DNA of 64,000 nt from Rhipidocladum racemiflorum (lineage: Eukaryota > Streptophyta > Magnoliopsida > Poales > Poaceae). The notes below the pieces were generated by a model, which worked only from the letters and a program-made list of their open reading frames with translations, did no database searches and was not told the origin of the DNA. Position 1 is the first letter of the stretch, and the number at the start of each line of letters is the position of its first letter. Below are positions 47,441 through 58,774 of the stretch, in pieces. The position numbers were made by a program, and so were the translations under genes. The stretch is taken from the NCBI GenBank assembly GCA_036346355.1, contig CM070577.1:48494309-48558308 (forward strand), read 5' to 3'.

Positions 47441-49048
47441 TGTGACACCACGGAGTGTCGTAACCTTATATAATGTGAATGATGAGGTCAAAAACATTAT
47501 GAGATGTGGAATTAAGGTTAAAACCATAGGGTATGGAGGTTAATAGCGTTTCCGGGCCGTTTCCGGGGTTTCGGGCCTTTCCGGGGGAGTTTGGGCCTAA
47601 AAGAAGGGATCGTGGGCTTTGGTGGGATGGAGTTTGAGTCCATTTAGGACTAGGATTCATGTGAGGGCTGGTAAAAGGGGTGCTCCCCTGCCCTTGTGCG
47701 CCCCACCCCCTCCCATTGTGCGTCCCCACTCTCCCTTGGCCCTAGCCGCACCCCCCTCTCCTCCCCTTTGGCCATGCGCCCCTTTCTCCCTTTGCCCCTT
47801 GCCTCCCCACCTCTCCACCACCTCTCCTCCACCCCTTGCTGCCCTAGGGTAGCCTCCCCACCCCCTGCACCTCGAGGATCCATCCATTGGAGCGAGGAGC
47901 AAGGAGCAAGAAGCGAGGAGCGAACCGGGAGGAGATCCATTCAGATTTCGTGCATTGGGCAAAGGTGGTATGACCCCGGGAGTGCCCTTTGCGTCTCGCT
48001 AATCCGTCGCCGTGGTTGAGGCAAGTGTATTGTAATGGATAGCGGTTTGTAGGTTGCTAGTTGAGACTAGATGAGATTGATTATATGAGATGATCACTTG
48101 CCATGCTTTAATGATTTCCAATGATATGATGAGTATGTTTATCATATTATGATGCCATGTGTTAATGTACGAGTTAATTATGATGTTTGTATAATTGCAT
48201 ACATGGCATGATTACATGGTCCGGGCGGTGAGAAAGTCATAACTAGTCCGGGAAGGTCGGTGAGAAAGTTATGACTAATCCGGAGAGCCAATGAGTAAGT
48301 CCTACATCATGATTCCTTTCACCGCGGTGAACGGAAGCGAGGAGTAGGGACCCTCCATCTTCGGGATGGAAGGGGGGAGAGGGTGCACACCGACGGGTGT
48401 GTACTCAACCATACCGGTATGAGTTTCCAAGGAGACATGAGCATCGCATTGCACTTCATACATATTGATGATGATGATGATAATATGTGACCATGAATGA
48501 GATGGTTTACATGATGTGAGATATTATTGCTATGTAATTGGTTATGTTTGTACCATTGCAATATACTTGCTGAGTGATGAACTCACACTTGTGTTTATGT
48601 TGTTTTCTTTTAGGTACCATGAAATCCGACATGCGGGAAAGGGAGCTAGTCACACGTCATCACGTAGCATCACACATTTAAACAATGACATGTTCTTTCT
48701 CTTATGGTTATGGTTAATTCATTGAACTAAACTATGGTTTCGATGATTCGTTGGTCGTTATGAGTAATTGATTAGTCCTTACTTGTCATGTGATGGATAG
48801 AATTTATATCCTTAGTGGTATGGTGGCTGTTTTTCCGTTTGATTATGTTATTGCTATCGTTCATTATGCTATGTTGACATGTTACTATTGTTGTTGTTTC
48901 AATTCGTGTTAAAACAAAGGAGATGCTGCCGAAATCTCGGTTTTTAGCATGTTCGCCTTTGCTGTAATTTATGTTTAATTGTGGTATTTAGATGTTGTTT
49001 AGTCTATGTTTGGTAGCATTCGGGCATATTAAATGCCGGGGTGTTACA
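47441..49048 (+). repeat. E2 5' LTR, intron-less
   Basis: TGTGACACCACGG...GGGGTGTTACA. GGCAAAG|GTGGTATGACC (about 47967) marks the missing block. Stem-loops at 48348-48386 and 48566-48591 (TGAGT-GATGA-ACTCA). Confidence 0.92.
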
Positions 49049-52000
49049 GTTGGTATCAGAGCGGGCTGTAGGTCCTTGGAATGTGTATTTTTAGTGTCAT
49101 GCTATAGGGTACAACTGAAATGTGATGTGGAATAACTTAGAAACATGGCTTAGGTTTCAACTAAAACTTTGTCATAGGATAGCAACATTAAAACTTGCAA
49201 AAGTGGTATAACTAATATAAAATTTGACACACAATGGATGCACAGTAGGAAAGGGTATGGGTATCGTTTCTTTACGCTTAAATGTTGCATTTAAGCTATG
49301 ATGTTGAATGCTTCAATTGTTAATGCATGTTGTTATGTCTATGACATAAATGATTGAATTGTTCTTGTTATTTGTGATATAGTGGGTTGTGGTGCCGAAG
49401 GGTTTCGGTCACCTCTTTTTGTTCATAGTAAGGGTGTGGTTTGACGGTGTGGCCGGTTAGCGCCATCACCGAAGAACTATTAACCCCTATAGGAGAAGAG
49501 TGCTTACCCTTTCTGTCGTAAATCGGGTAGTTGACTGGAGTCAAATAGAAGAGTTTGGTGGTGGATTCCTTCGGATGTTCTTTATCGTTCTGTGGTCGGT
49601 CTTGGTTGGTTTTCTTGGTTTTAGTTGATGGAAACCAAAAGAAAAGTGTTTGGTATTGGATTTTTGCGGATTGTTCCCTATGCGGTGTGTGGGTTTTGTC
49701 TTCCTTGGTTGAAGACGAAGAAGAGGAGTCTAGTGTTGCGCTTCTTTTGGGCGCCTTTCTAGTTTTGATGTCTAGTTTGTTGATTGCTTTATGGGGAAGA
49801 AGCATTCAATTTATTCCTGTGTTTGTCTTTCTCCGAGGTTAAAGGAGTTTTTGCGGAGTTGTGCCAGACCTGGCTGTCAGGGCTGAAGTTCTGTGGCTTT
49901 GTAGGAGTAAGTGGTGTTTGATTTCGTTATTTTGCTGGTTTAAGAAATCATCTTTGAAGAACCCTTCCTGTTTCGTGAAAGTTTGGATTAAAGGTTTTAC
50001 TTGCAAAGGTTTCGTGAAAGTTTGGAGTTAAGGTTTTATTTGAAATGGATTACTTGATCGCTTGGTTTCCTTTAAGAAAAGTGTCTTTCAACCATTTTCC
50101 TTTATGGGAGTCTTTGAGATTGAAGTGTTTTGGAAAATTCCTTTTGCATGACCAAGTTTGGGTTTGTCTCATTGCAACTTTGAGAGTCAAGTTTCCTTAT
50201 GAATTTGGGATGAGCTTTAAAACTAAAATGCTGCAAACAAAGTAAGTAGTCTTTTGATAGAAATAGTTTGTCCTTATTAAGAATTGTTGTTAGCCTGTTT
50301 TGTAGCTTGTACCAATATGGTTTTTGGGATGACGTATTGTTAAGTTAATTTGTGAGTTGAAACAATTCAATGCGGTTGTTACCTCTAGCTTGAAAATAAA
50401 TAGACTACTAGTGTTGTAGTTTGCTCTTAGCGAGAATGATTAAATGTGTCAATGTACATGCTTAGAATCTGTTGCTTTGTTACAGAAAAATGCTTATGAC
50501 CCCCGATTATGTTTAAAAGTTTTAAACCCTGATGCATAGTTGAAACATTAAGATGATGTAGACTGCTGTTATTGTTAAAGACACTTTGCTGGTTGTTTAA
50601 AGATGCTCTAATCTAATGGATTAATAGAGAAATTTAATCGTGTTGCCTAGTGACTTTAATTTGGAAGTTAATTAGAGTTGCTATTTACGTTGTTGCAAAC
50701 TACTAGTATATTTGGAAGTATGCAGTTGTGTCTCTACAATGCAAGTATTGATATCAATTGAGAAGACATAAGACTTATTGTTAATGATGTTGTTAAGGGC
50801 AGTGTTAATGCTAGTATTCGATCTATTTTAAATAGTGGGATTATGTTGTGTGGTGGTAATTTGTTATCACCTATGTATAGGGTAGCTAAAAGTAATGTTG
50901 TTGGTTGATGAATATGCCCATTTGTTGTTATTAATGACTAAGTAGTGGTGGTAACTGTTTAGATTACTCGTTGGAAAATCATGGTTAAAATAGAGGAAAA
51001 TTTTAACATGTTGCGATGGAGTGAGCTTTGGATAATTAATATGATAAATGGTCTTATCCTTAATGAAAGTATAACTTAGAATCTCACTTATGAATTCTTC
51101 CCTGTGGAGATAATATTTACATGTTGAAGTCGTTGTTTAACTGAATAAGGTTCGGTTGTCGAGACGTGAATATATAGGAAGTATGAAATTTATATGTTGA
51201 TCTTGCTGAAAGATTTGTTGAAGTACTATGTTTCAAATTTAGAATAAGAAGTATTGTGATTCGGTGATCCGTGGGGATCCTGTCAATATAGTCTTGGTTG
51301 GGTGCCTTTTTGATAAGTATCATAAACCCTAATTAAAAGTGTTGGGAATGGTAACTAGAGGAAGAATTTGTTGTGAAGCTTTTGGTTTATTTGTGTTGGG
51401 CCTTCTTAGGGAGTAAATAGTGATTATTGAAGTCTTTAATGGAAAGCGTAGTGGAGTACTAGAGATGGTTCTTTTTATGCTGAGCTCGTGTTTAAAAGCT
51501 TTTAGACTGGTTTGGTTGTTTGCCATTTTGGTTGAAGGGTTTTCGGTCAAGGTGTTCCATATGCTGTGTTTCAGAGTTTCCCTAAAACTCGTAGAAATTG
51601 GTGCAAATATTTGGTTTTGGCTAATTTGTTTAGTTGGTGCTATGAGTATGGATTTACCCCCAAAAGTTTTTGAGTCGATCGCGCCCTTTCGCGTTCGCAC
51701 TGAATTATCTTTGGAATTAATTTTAAAAGGAAGCAGATGGTCATAAAGGGTTGTGTTGGAAACTTTTGAGTTAAGCCCTTGATGTGTAACTCTGTTTGGC
51801 TAGAGTTGGAGTCATTTGGAAAATGTGTCTGGTGTGCGGATGTTTCACAAGTCTGGTTTTATGAATGTTTCATAAGTGAATTTGGTTAGTGAAGAGTTTT
51901 CTTTTGGGATTGAGTTTCCCTCTCTTTTGATAAAATTTATGGCGGTTGTGTGTGCAGATGTTTGATTTTGGAGTCGATGTTCTGTTCCAAAGGGTTGAGT

Positions 52001-53064
52001 TTGATTTTTGCGAGGTTTTGCAAGGTTAGTTTTAAATGGATGTTGGGTTTTCACACGATGTGGTGTTTTGTTGATTAACAATGTTGCCGTCATAGTCTAT
52101 ATGATTTAGCGCAACCGTTAGTGTTATGTGTATTTCAATCGTGTGATACCGAGGAAGTAGTCGACATGTGAATGACTTTTCGGTAGTGTTGTTACATGAT
52201 GAAGGAATGGTGAAAAGTAAACATGACATAGTTTTTTTTATGTTAAATGATAAAAGAGTCGTTGAGCCAGGTCGGTGAGAAAGTCATATATGGAGATATG
52301 ACTATTCCGGAGTGCTCTTGAAGAATGTGCATTCATGTCATGAAACGAGATTTCCCTTGCTTTCTAGTATGAAAAGAAAAGAATGAATAATTTCTGGTGC
52401 TGGTTGTGGTGAAGGGATGTGTGTTTCCTTTGCGTTTTGGCTTAGGAAATTAAAATGAATACTCTCTAGTTGTTGTCGAATCCTTTCCAAAGTGGTTTTA
52501 GCGCTTTGGGGTTTGAGTTGTTGGATGAGGGCCACTTGGGTTCATGTTTTTGGTTGAGCTCACTCAATGATTGTGCTCTTTATCGTGGTCCTTTGAGTGG
52601 AATGTTGTGTATGACTCAATGCAAACCTTCGTGGAGATTTGTGTCGTTGAGGTGTTCCTCGGTAGGGTTGATTACATTTTGAGTGGACCACTTGGTGGTT
52701 GCTAGTGATCATTTTTCCTTTTGAAGTGTATTGGTGCTTTTGTCGTTGGGCAAGAAGCGAGTTGTGTCAAACCGCAGAGGAACGTTCGGTCGTTTCTGTT
52801 ACGCGAGTCTTATGGATCCTGGTTAAAGTAGGTTGTTCGTTTTGGTGGTAATCTTAGAGCGTTGTGTCTCTCCTGCTTCGCGTTGTCTTGAGTACAAGGA
52901 ATCACAGAAGGGAGGTTGGTACCGTGTTTTTCTGGAGAGTAGCCTGAGATAAAGGGATCGGGCACTTCAGTACCAAGGAATGCTTAGAACGAGGAGTATG
53001 AGACCGTTTTATTTTGTGAGCTGTTTGAACGTTTTATCTTATCGCTTGGGGTCGTGCTGAGACC
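49049..53064 (+). other. E2 internal region
   Basis: No protein domain on either strand. Colinear with E1 and (reversed) E3. The GGTCGGTGAGAAAGT motif recurs at about 52269-52320. Ends at the S3 target site (GTGTG). Confidence 0.75.
49051..49066 (+). other. E2 primer binding site (tRNA-iMet type)
   Basis: TGGTATCAGAGCGGGC two bases after the LTR. Confidence 0.88.
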
Positions 53065-53069
53065 GTGTG

Positions 53070-55099
53070 TGTAACACCCTACAAATCTAAACTGTCGTAC
53101 AAGAAAATTTCGACAGCATCTCTCCTAAAATTAGGACAAAACGGAAGCGACAACAAGATTCATAATAACCATTATAAAAAGGAATAACATAAAAGCATCA
53201 ATACTAGAGATAACAAGTCTAAATCAACCAGAAAACAAACATAAACGTAAAACAGCTCCAAAGAGGACATCAACAGGTCTATGATTAATAAAATTTCAGC
53301 AAGCTAATGAATTATTAAATGCACTAGTCCATGTGATTCGTGATGACCCCGGAGGGTTGATTGTGCTACTAAGCCCACCCTTCAAGCTTACGACTCGCGA
53401 GAACTACCTGAAAACAACAAAATAACAAGGGGTGAGATTGGGTAATCTCAGCAAGCGGAACAACTTCTAACGAATAACACAGCCACAGTAAAACTAGCAT
53501 ACCAAATTCCTCAGGTCCAATACCACATTATAGAGTCCACACAACCTCAGTAAAATGCATATGATTGTGCACATGCTTATGCCATGATCCTCCTCACCGT
53601 GCCCTTTCTCAGGAACACACGGTGTTGTACCGGTACGGTCGCGCACGCTGGCGTCGACAAACTTCCAATGCATGATTTTGCAGTTAATGCTTCATGCATA
53701 AATACATTCATAACTTCCCACTCTGAATTCACATGCTTGCATACCATCAAATAACATGGATAGAATGCGAACATCATTGAGATAGAATATCTCCACAATT
53801 CATCTTGCAAACAACATCTTTCTTCATTCTTACTCATGATTCAAAAGCCAAACAACCACATCACAATGCAGGATAGGATATTGTAATCTCATAAACAAGT
53901 AGTTAAACCATGTAGGTGTGCTGCAATTAAGGTTTATATTGAAGACGAAACAAATAGCGAGTTATAGTTTAGCAAGACCGCTACTTCCACTTGCCTTTAC
54001 CAACGTGGATGACGAACCTAGATGCGTCCAGAAGGGGCGCCACCTGTACAAGTATTATTTCAGTACATAGCGACATCACAAATGATCACACAACTCGAAC
54101 ACACGCTTCCTAATCCCCGTTCCCTTCTTAAGCGCCAAAAACCCCAATCTGTCCGGGTCAAACAGCAGCACCCTCTCTTCACAATTTTGTATCTTTTTTT
54201 ATACAGATCATAAAAATACAAAAAAATTACATTAGCTAGATATTGACGAGATCTACAACTTTCATGAAGATTACAAATTTCAATTCCACTGTTAAATATG
54301 CCTAAACAAACGTCCAACACAGTGGACAAAATCTGTTTCCAGATTCTGTCCGTCATCTTGAAACAGCGATAACTCTCATACCGACGCCCCAAAAATTCTG
54401 AAAAAATTACATAAGCTATATCTCGACGTTATCTACAACATTCTAGTTATAGGTTTTTGCATGAAAAATCGTCTATTCCACGTAAAACGCGAAACAATCC
54501 ACGCTGCACAATCTCCCCTTCCAAAAACAGCACCACGTGAACATCTACCCTTCTCCCCCATCAAGATCCATCTAAATCACTCACCACCAGATCTAATACA
54601 CTCCTAATCCCTTGGTAGAACAGGGGTAAAAGATTGGGAATTTTACCTTGATTTCTCCCTTGAGAACCCACGAAAAACGCGCGACGATTCCCGAAACGGA
54701 AATCTGCTCGTCCTCCACGCCTCCACGGATCCTCTTCTCGCTTGCTCCTTCGCGTTTCGCGGTGGATCTTGAGCCACCACGCAAGGGGAGGACGAGGAGG
54801 GGTGGTGTGGCTGCTAGGGGAGGAAGGGGGGCGCCCTAGGGCTTTTGGGGGGGGGTGACACCCCTTTTATATGGTGGGCCGGCCCACTAGGGGAAAAGAG
54901 AGAGAGGTGGGGAGGGGATTCGCAGCCCAGGCCCAGGTTTTCCTCGGCCCACTGTTTCTAGCCCGACAACTCCAAATTTAATATTAATACGCCGGATAAA
55001 CTTCAATTATTTCATCCCCCGACAAATCCTTCATTCCTCTCCCGAAACAAAACCAGGAAAAGGAACCCTAGAATCGCTCTGACGCTCTAAGGCATCACA
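53070..55099 (-). mobile_element. S3: solo LTR of a related family, TSD GTGTG
   Basis: A 2030-bp LTR flanked by GTGTG (53065-53069 and 55100-55104). On the - strand it starts TGTGATGCC and ends GGGTGTTACA, so it resembles E LTRs at the ends but not in the body. It has its own version of the CTTGC stem-loop with a T-rich tract and TTTTCAG|GTAG behind it. No gene inside. Confidence 0.88.
53426..53455 (-). other. CTTGC stem-loop in S3
   Basis: On the - strand CTTGC, then TGAGATT-ACCC-AATCTCA (perfect 7-bp stem), then CCCCTTG, then TTGTTGTTTTCAG|GTAG. Confidence 0.65.
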
Positions 55100-55104
55100 G
55101 TGTG

Positions 55105-55338
55105 TGAGTACGTTGTGTTTCAATGTTGAGTAAAGTTCTCGCAAGTTTTTGATTGTGAGTTATCGTTAGAGCTGTCAGTCTTTGTTCCTTAGCTCCTTGC
55201 CTCTGAGTGCTAGCTGGTGCAAATCGTAGGGGCTTCTAAGCGGGTTCTGAGGAGTGAACCATAACTCCCTTTGATTTGGTTGTTTGCGAAGTGGCATGTC
55301 TTTGATTCGAGGTCGAATCCTGTTGAAGGAGGGGAGAA
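55105..55338 (+). other. E2 internal region end with polypurine tract
   Basis: Continues E2 after S3. Ends CCTGTTGAAGGAGGGGAGAA directly before the 3' LTR; this is the plus-strand primer. Confidence 0.8.
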
Positions 55339-56945
55339 TGTGACACCACGGAGTGTCGTAACCTTATATAATGTGAATGATGAGGTCAAAAACATTATGA
55401 GATGTGGAATTAAGGTTAAAACCATAGGGTATGGAGGTTAATAGCATTTCCGGGCCGTTTCCGGGGTTTCGGGCCTTTCCGGGGGAGTTTGGGCCTAAAA
55501 GAAGGGATCGTGGGCTTTGGTGGGATGGAGTTTGAGTCCATTTAGGACTAGGATTCATGTGAGGGCTGGTAAAAGGGGTGCTCCCCTGCCGTTGTGCGCC
55601 CCACCCCCTCCCATTGTGCGCCCCCACTCTCCCTTGGCCCTAGCCGCACCCCCCTCTCCTCCCCTTTGGCCATGCGCCCCCTTCTCCCTTTGCCCCTTGC
55701 CTCCCCACCTCTCCACCACCTCTCCTCCACCCCTTGCTGCCCTAGGGTAGCCTCCCCATCCCCTGCACCTCGAGGATCCATCCATTGGAGCGAGGAGCAA
55801 GGAGTGAGGAGCGAGGAGCGAACCGGGAGGAGATCCATTCAGATTTCGTGCGTTGGGCAAAGGTGGTATGACCCCGGGAGTGCCCTTTGCGTCTCGCCAA
55901 TCCGTCGTCGTGGTTGAGGCAAGTGTATTGTAATGGATAGCGGTTTGTAGGTTGCTAGTTGAGACTAGATGAGATTGATTATATGAGATGATCACTTGCC
56001 ATGATTTAATGATTTCCAATGATATGATGAGTATGTTTATCATGTTATGATGCCATGTGTTAATGTACGAGTTAATTATGATGTTTGCATAATTGCATAC
56101 ATGGCATGATTACATGGCCCGGGCGGTGAGAAAGTCATAACTAGTCCGGGAAGGTCGGTGAGAAAGTTATGACTAATCCGGAGAGCCAATGAGTAAGTCC
56201 TACATCGTGATTCCTTTCACCGCGGTGAACGGAAGCGAGGAGTAGGCACCCTCCATCTTCGGGATGGAAGGGGGGAGAGGGCGCACACCGACGGGTGTGT
56301 ACTCAACCATACCGGTATGAGTTTCCAAGGAGACATGAGCATCGCATTGCACTTCATACATATTGATGATGATGATGATAATATGTGACCATGAATGAGA
56401 TGGTTTACATGATGTGAGATATTATTGCTATGTAATTGGTTATGTTTGTACCATTGCAATATACTTGCTGAGTGATGAACTCACGCTTGTGTTTATGTTG
56501 TTTTTTTTTAGGTACCATGAAATCCGACATGCGGGAAAGGGAGCTAGTCACACGTCATCACGTAGCATCACACATTTAAACAATGACATGTTCTTTCCCT
56601 TATGGTTATGGTTAATTCATTGAACTAAACTGTGGTTTCATGATTCGTTGGTTGTTATGAGTAATTGATTAGTCTTTACTTGTCATGTGATGGATAGAAT
56701 TTATATCCTTAGTGGTATGGTGGCTGTTTTTCCGTTTGATCATGTTATTGCTATCGTTCATTATGCTATGTTGACATGTTACTATTGTTGTTGTTTCAAT
56801 TCGTGTTAAAACAAAGGAGATGCTGCCGAAATCTCGATTTTTAGCATGTTCGCCTTTGCTGTAATTTATGTTTAATTGTGGTATTTAGATGTTGTTTAGT
56901 CTATGTTTGGTAGCATTCGGGCATATTAAATGTCGGGGTGTTACA
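55339..56945 (+). repeat. E2 3' LTR, intron-less
   Basis: Same structure as 47441-49048; the junction GGCAAAG|GTGGTATGACC is at about 55864. Stem-loops at 56246-56283 and 56464-56489. Confidence 0.92.
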
Positions 56946-56950
56946 GTGGA

Positions 56951-57042
56951 TCAATTGGGTTCATGGCCTATGTTTGAGCTTACTCAACGATTGTACCCTT
57001 TGTTCTGATCCTTTGAATGGAAGAATGTGAGGACGAGACCTT
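56951..57042 (+). other. E1 internal region, part 3
   Basis: Resumes E1 exactly after E2 (compare E2 near 52550-52600) and ends at the S2 target site CTAAG. Confidence 0.75.
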
Positions 57043-57047
57043 CTAAG

Positions 57048-57656
57048 TGTGGGATGTCCGAGACGGGGGTCCCGCAGGAGAAGCCAATCCCCAACTGGGC
57101 CGAGGAAGGAGCAGTAGGCCCAGAGCCTAGAAGCATTACGAAGAGCCCATGACCATGGCCCGACTTCTTCCCCAAGGCAGCTGGTTGTCCCCTCGACGAA
57201 GCTTCGCGCCGCGTCAGGAAAACCCCATCGAAAGTAAAGCCTGCGACCTGGCGCCGGCAGAGCCTGTAGGCACCAGAACCTGGCGGATCGGCAGGTTGGG
57301 TCGGGAAAGGAACGACCAAATCCCCTGGACGTAGTGGGGCTCGGTAGACAGAGACAGACCATATACTCATGAAGCCACCTTGTCCAAGGCCAGGTGGCGC
57401 CCATTTGTAACATATCCTTCCCACAGTATATAAGGGGGAGGGAACAACCCTAAAAAGGGAGAGGAGAAAAAAACAAGAAGAAAAGGAGACCACATCCAGA
57501 TATCCAAGAACACAGGACTAGGGTATTATCTCCTCCGCGAGAGCCCGAACCTGTCTAAAAAGATTTCCCTCGCATCCTGTGTTACCATCTCGCTCTGATC
57601 TGGCACGAATCCCCTAGAATCACAAATCTCATTGCCGGTGGAACTGATCGTCGACA
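57048..57656 (+). mobile_element. S2: 609-bp solo LTR (Gypsy-like), TSD CTAAG
   Basis: TGTGGGATGTCCGAG...GATCGTCGACA flanked by CTAAG (57043-57047 and 57657-57661). TATATAAGG at 57427-57435 is a TATA box, so the strand is +. E3 shows the uninterrupted E sequence at this site. Unlike the E LTRs, it ends in the GTCGACA form common in Gypsy LTRs. Confidence 0.9.
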
Positions 57657-57661
57657 CTAAG

Positions 57662-58589
57662 AAAGAGAAATCTATTATGGGTTTGTAATGACCTAAGATA
57701 TTAGGTGTTGCTAGTGGTTGATCGTAACTAGTTTGGATGTGGAGAGTAAAGGAAGGTTGGGTATGACCCAATTCAAACTTTCCTGGAGAATTGCTTCGTC
57801 AATGCGTCCCTCGGTAGGGGTCTTCTCCTTGTTGATTAAAAGTATTAGTGGACCACTGAGTGGTTGCTAGTAATTGTTTTTCCTTTTCAGAGTGTATTGG
57901 ATCTTTCTGTCGCTGAGGTTGAGCGAGGTTGTGTCAACCGTAGCAATTTTGTTGATACTGTTTCTTGCGGGTTTAAGGACCCTGGTTGTAAAGTAGGCCT
58001 TTCCTTTCGGTGGTAGTGTTGGGTATTGGACTTTTGTAAAAGATCAATCTTTTGCAAGGATTTAACCTCGTTTGTTCAAATAGTTGGTGGTCTTGGAGTG
58101 ATTGTCTCCCTTGGTTCCCGTCGTCTTCAATACGACGAACCATAGTAGAGAGGTTGAGGTGTGGAAGCACTTTTGTGCGTGGGAGCTGAAGAGGGTTCTA
58201 GAGGTTGGTGCCGTGTTCTTCTGAGGAGAAACATCGGTTAAAGGGATCGGGCAGTTTAGTGCCAAGGAATGTATGGAATGAGGAGTGTGAGACCGTTTTC
58301 TTTCACGGTTTGTTTGGGGAGCTTATCCTATCTTTGGTAGTTTTGAGTCTTTCTGTATGTGCTTTGATTTGTTGATGCCGAGTAAGTTCTGGCAAGTTTT
58401 GAATATGAAGTTGTCTCTAGAGCCATTAGTCTTCGAGCCTTAGCTCCTTGTTATGAGTGTTGGCTGGTGCAAATTGTAGGAGTTTCTGAGCGGGTTCAGA
58501 GAAGTGAACCTTAGCTCCCTTCGATTTAGTTGTTTTGCATAGTGGTGTGTCAAGGATTCGAGGTCGAATCCTGTTGAAGGGGGGGAGAA
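57662..58589 (+). other. E1 internal region, part 4, with polypurine tract
   Basis: Non-coding; colinear with E3 29936-30830 reversed. Ends TTGAAGGGGGGGAGAA before the 3' LTR. Confidence 0.75.
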
Positions 58590-58774
58590 TGTGACACTAC
58601 GGAAGGTTGTAACGATATAAAATATGACATTATATATATTTTGGCTTTTCGGTACGACTTTATAGCGCTTTTTCGTGCTGTTTTAGGTCGTTTGGTCCTT
58701 TTCGGGGAAACTTGGGCCTTGGGGGGATCTTTTTGGGCCTGAGGTGGGGGCTTCTTGGCCCATGTGGGGAGGAG
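58590..58774 (+). repeat. E1 3' LTR, first 185 bp
   Basis: Matches the start of the 5' LTR (39401-39585) with a handful of differences, then breaks at the C2 outer end. Confidence 0.88.

Larger units (their letters stand above)
47441..56945 (+). mobile_element. E2: complete non-coding LTR retrotransposon (E family), TSD GTGGA
   Basis: LTRs at 47441-49048 and 55339-56945 (1608 and 1607 bp) differ at roughly 25-30 positions by eye, mostly transitions (about 98% identity). GTGGA at 47436-47440 and 56946-56950 bounds the element. The primer site TGGTATCAGAGCGGGC (49051-49066) and a purine tract (GAAGGAGGGGAGAA, 55325-55338) are in place. The interior (4.25 kb after removing S3) has no gag or pol. 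Both LTRs lack the intron-like block that E1, E3 and S1 carry. E2 must have moved with proteins supplied in trans. Confidence 0.93.
39401..58774 (+). mobile_element. E1: non-coding LTR retrotransposon (E family), heavily nested
   Basis: The 5' LTR is 39401-41564 and the 3' LTR starts at 58590, both beginning TGTGACACTACGGAAGGT. A tRNA-iMet primer site follows the 5' LTR; a purine tract (GAAGGGGGGGAGAA) precedes the 3' LTR. The interior, once S1, E2 and S2 are removed, is about 4.5 kb without gag or pol. C2 interrupts the 3' LTR at 58775 and the rest is outside the window. E1 sits in the G2 sequence. Confidence 0.88.

Noticed and set aside
58590..58774. A short independent promoter fragment
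   Set aside because: It matches the first 185 bp of the E1 5' LTR and is simply the 3' LTR broken by C2.
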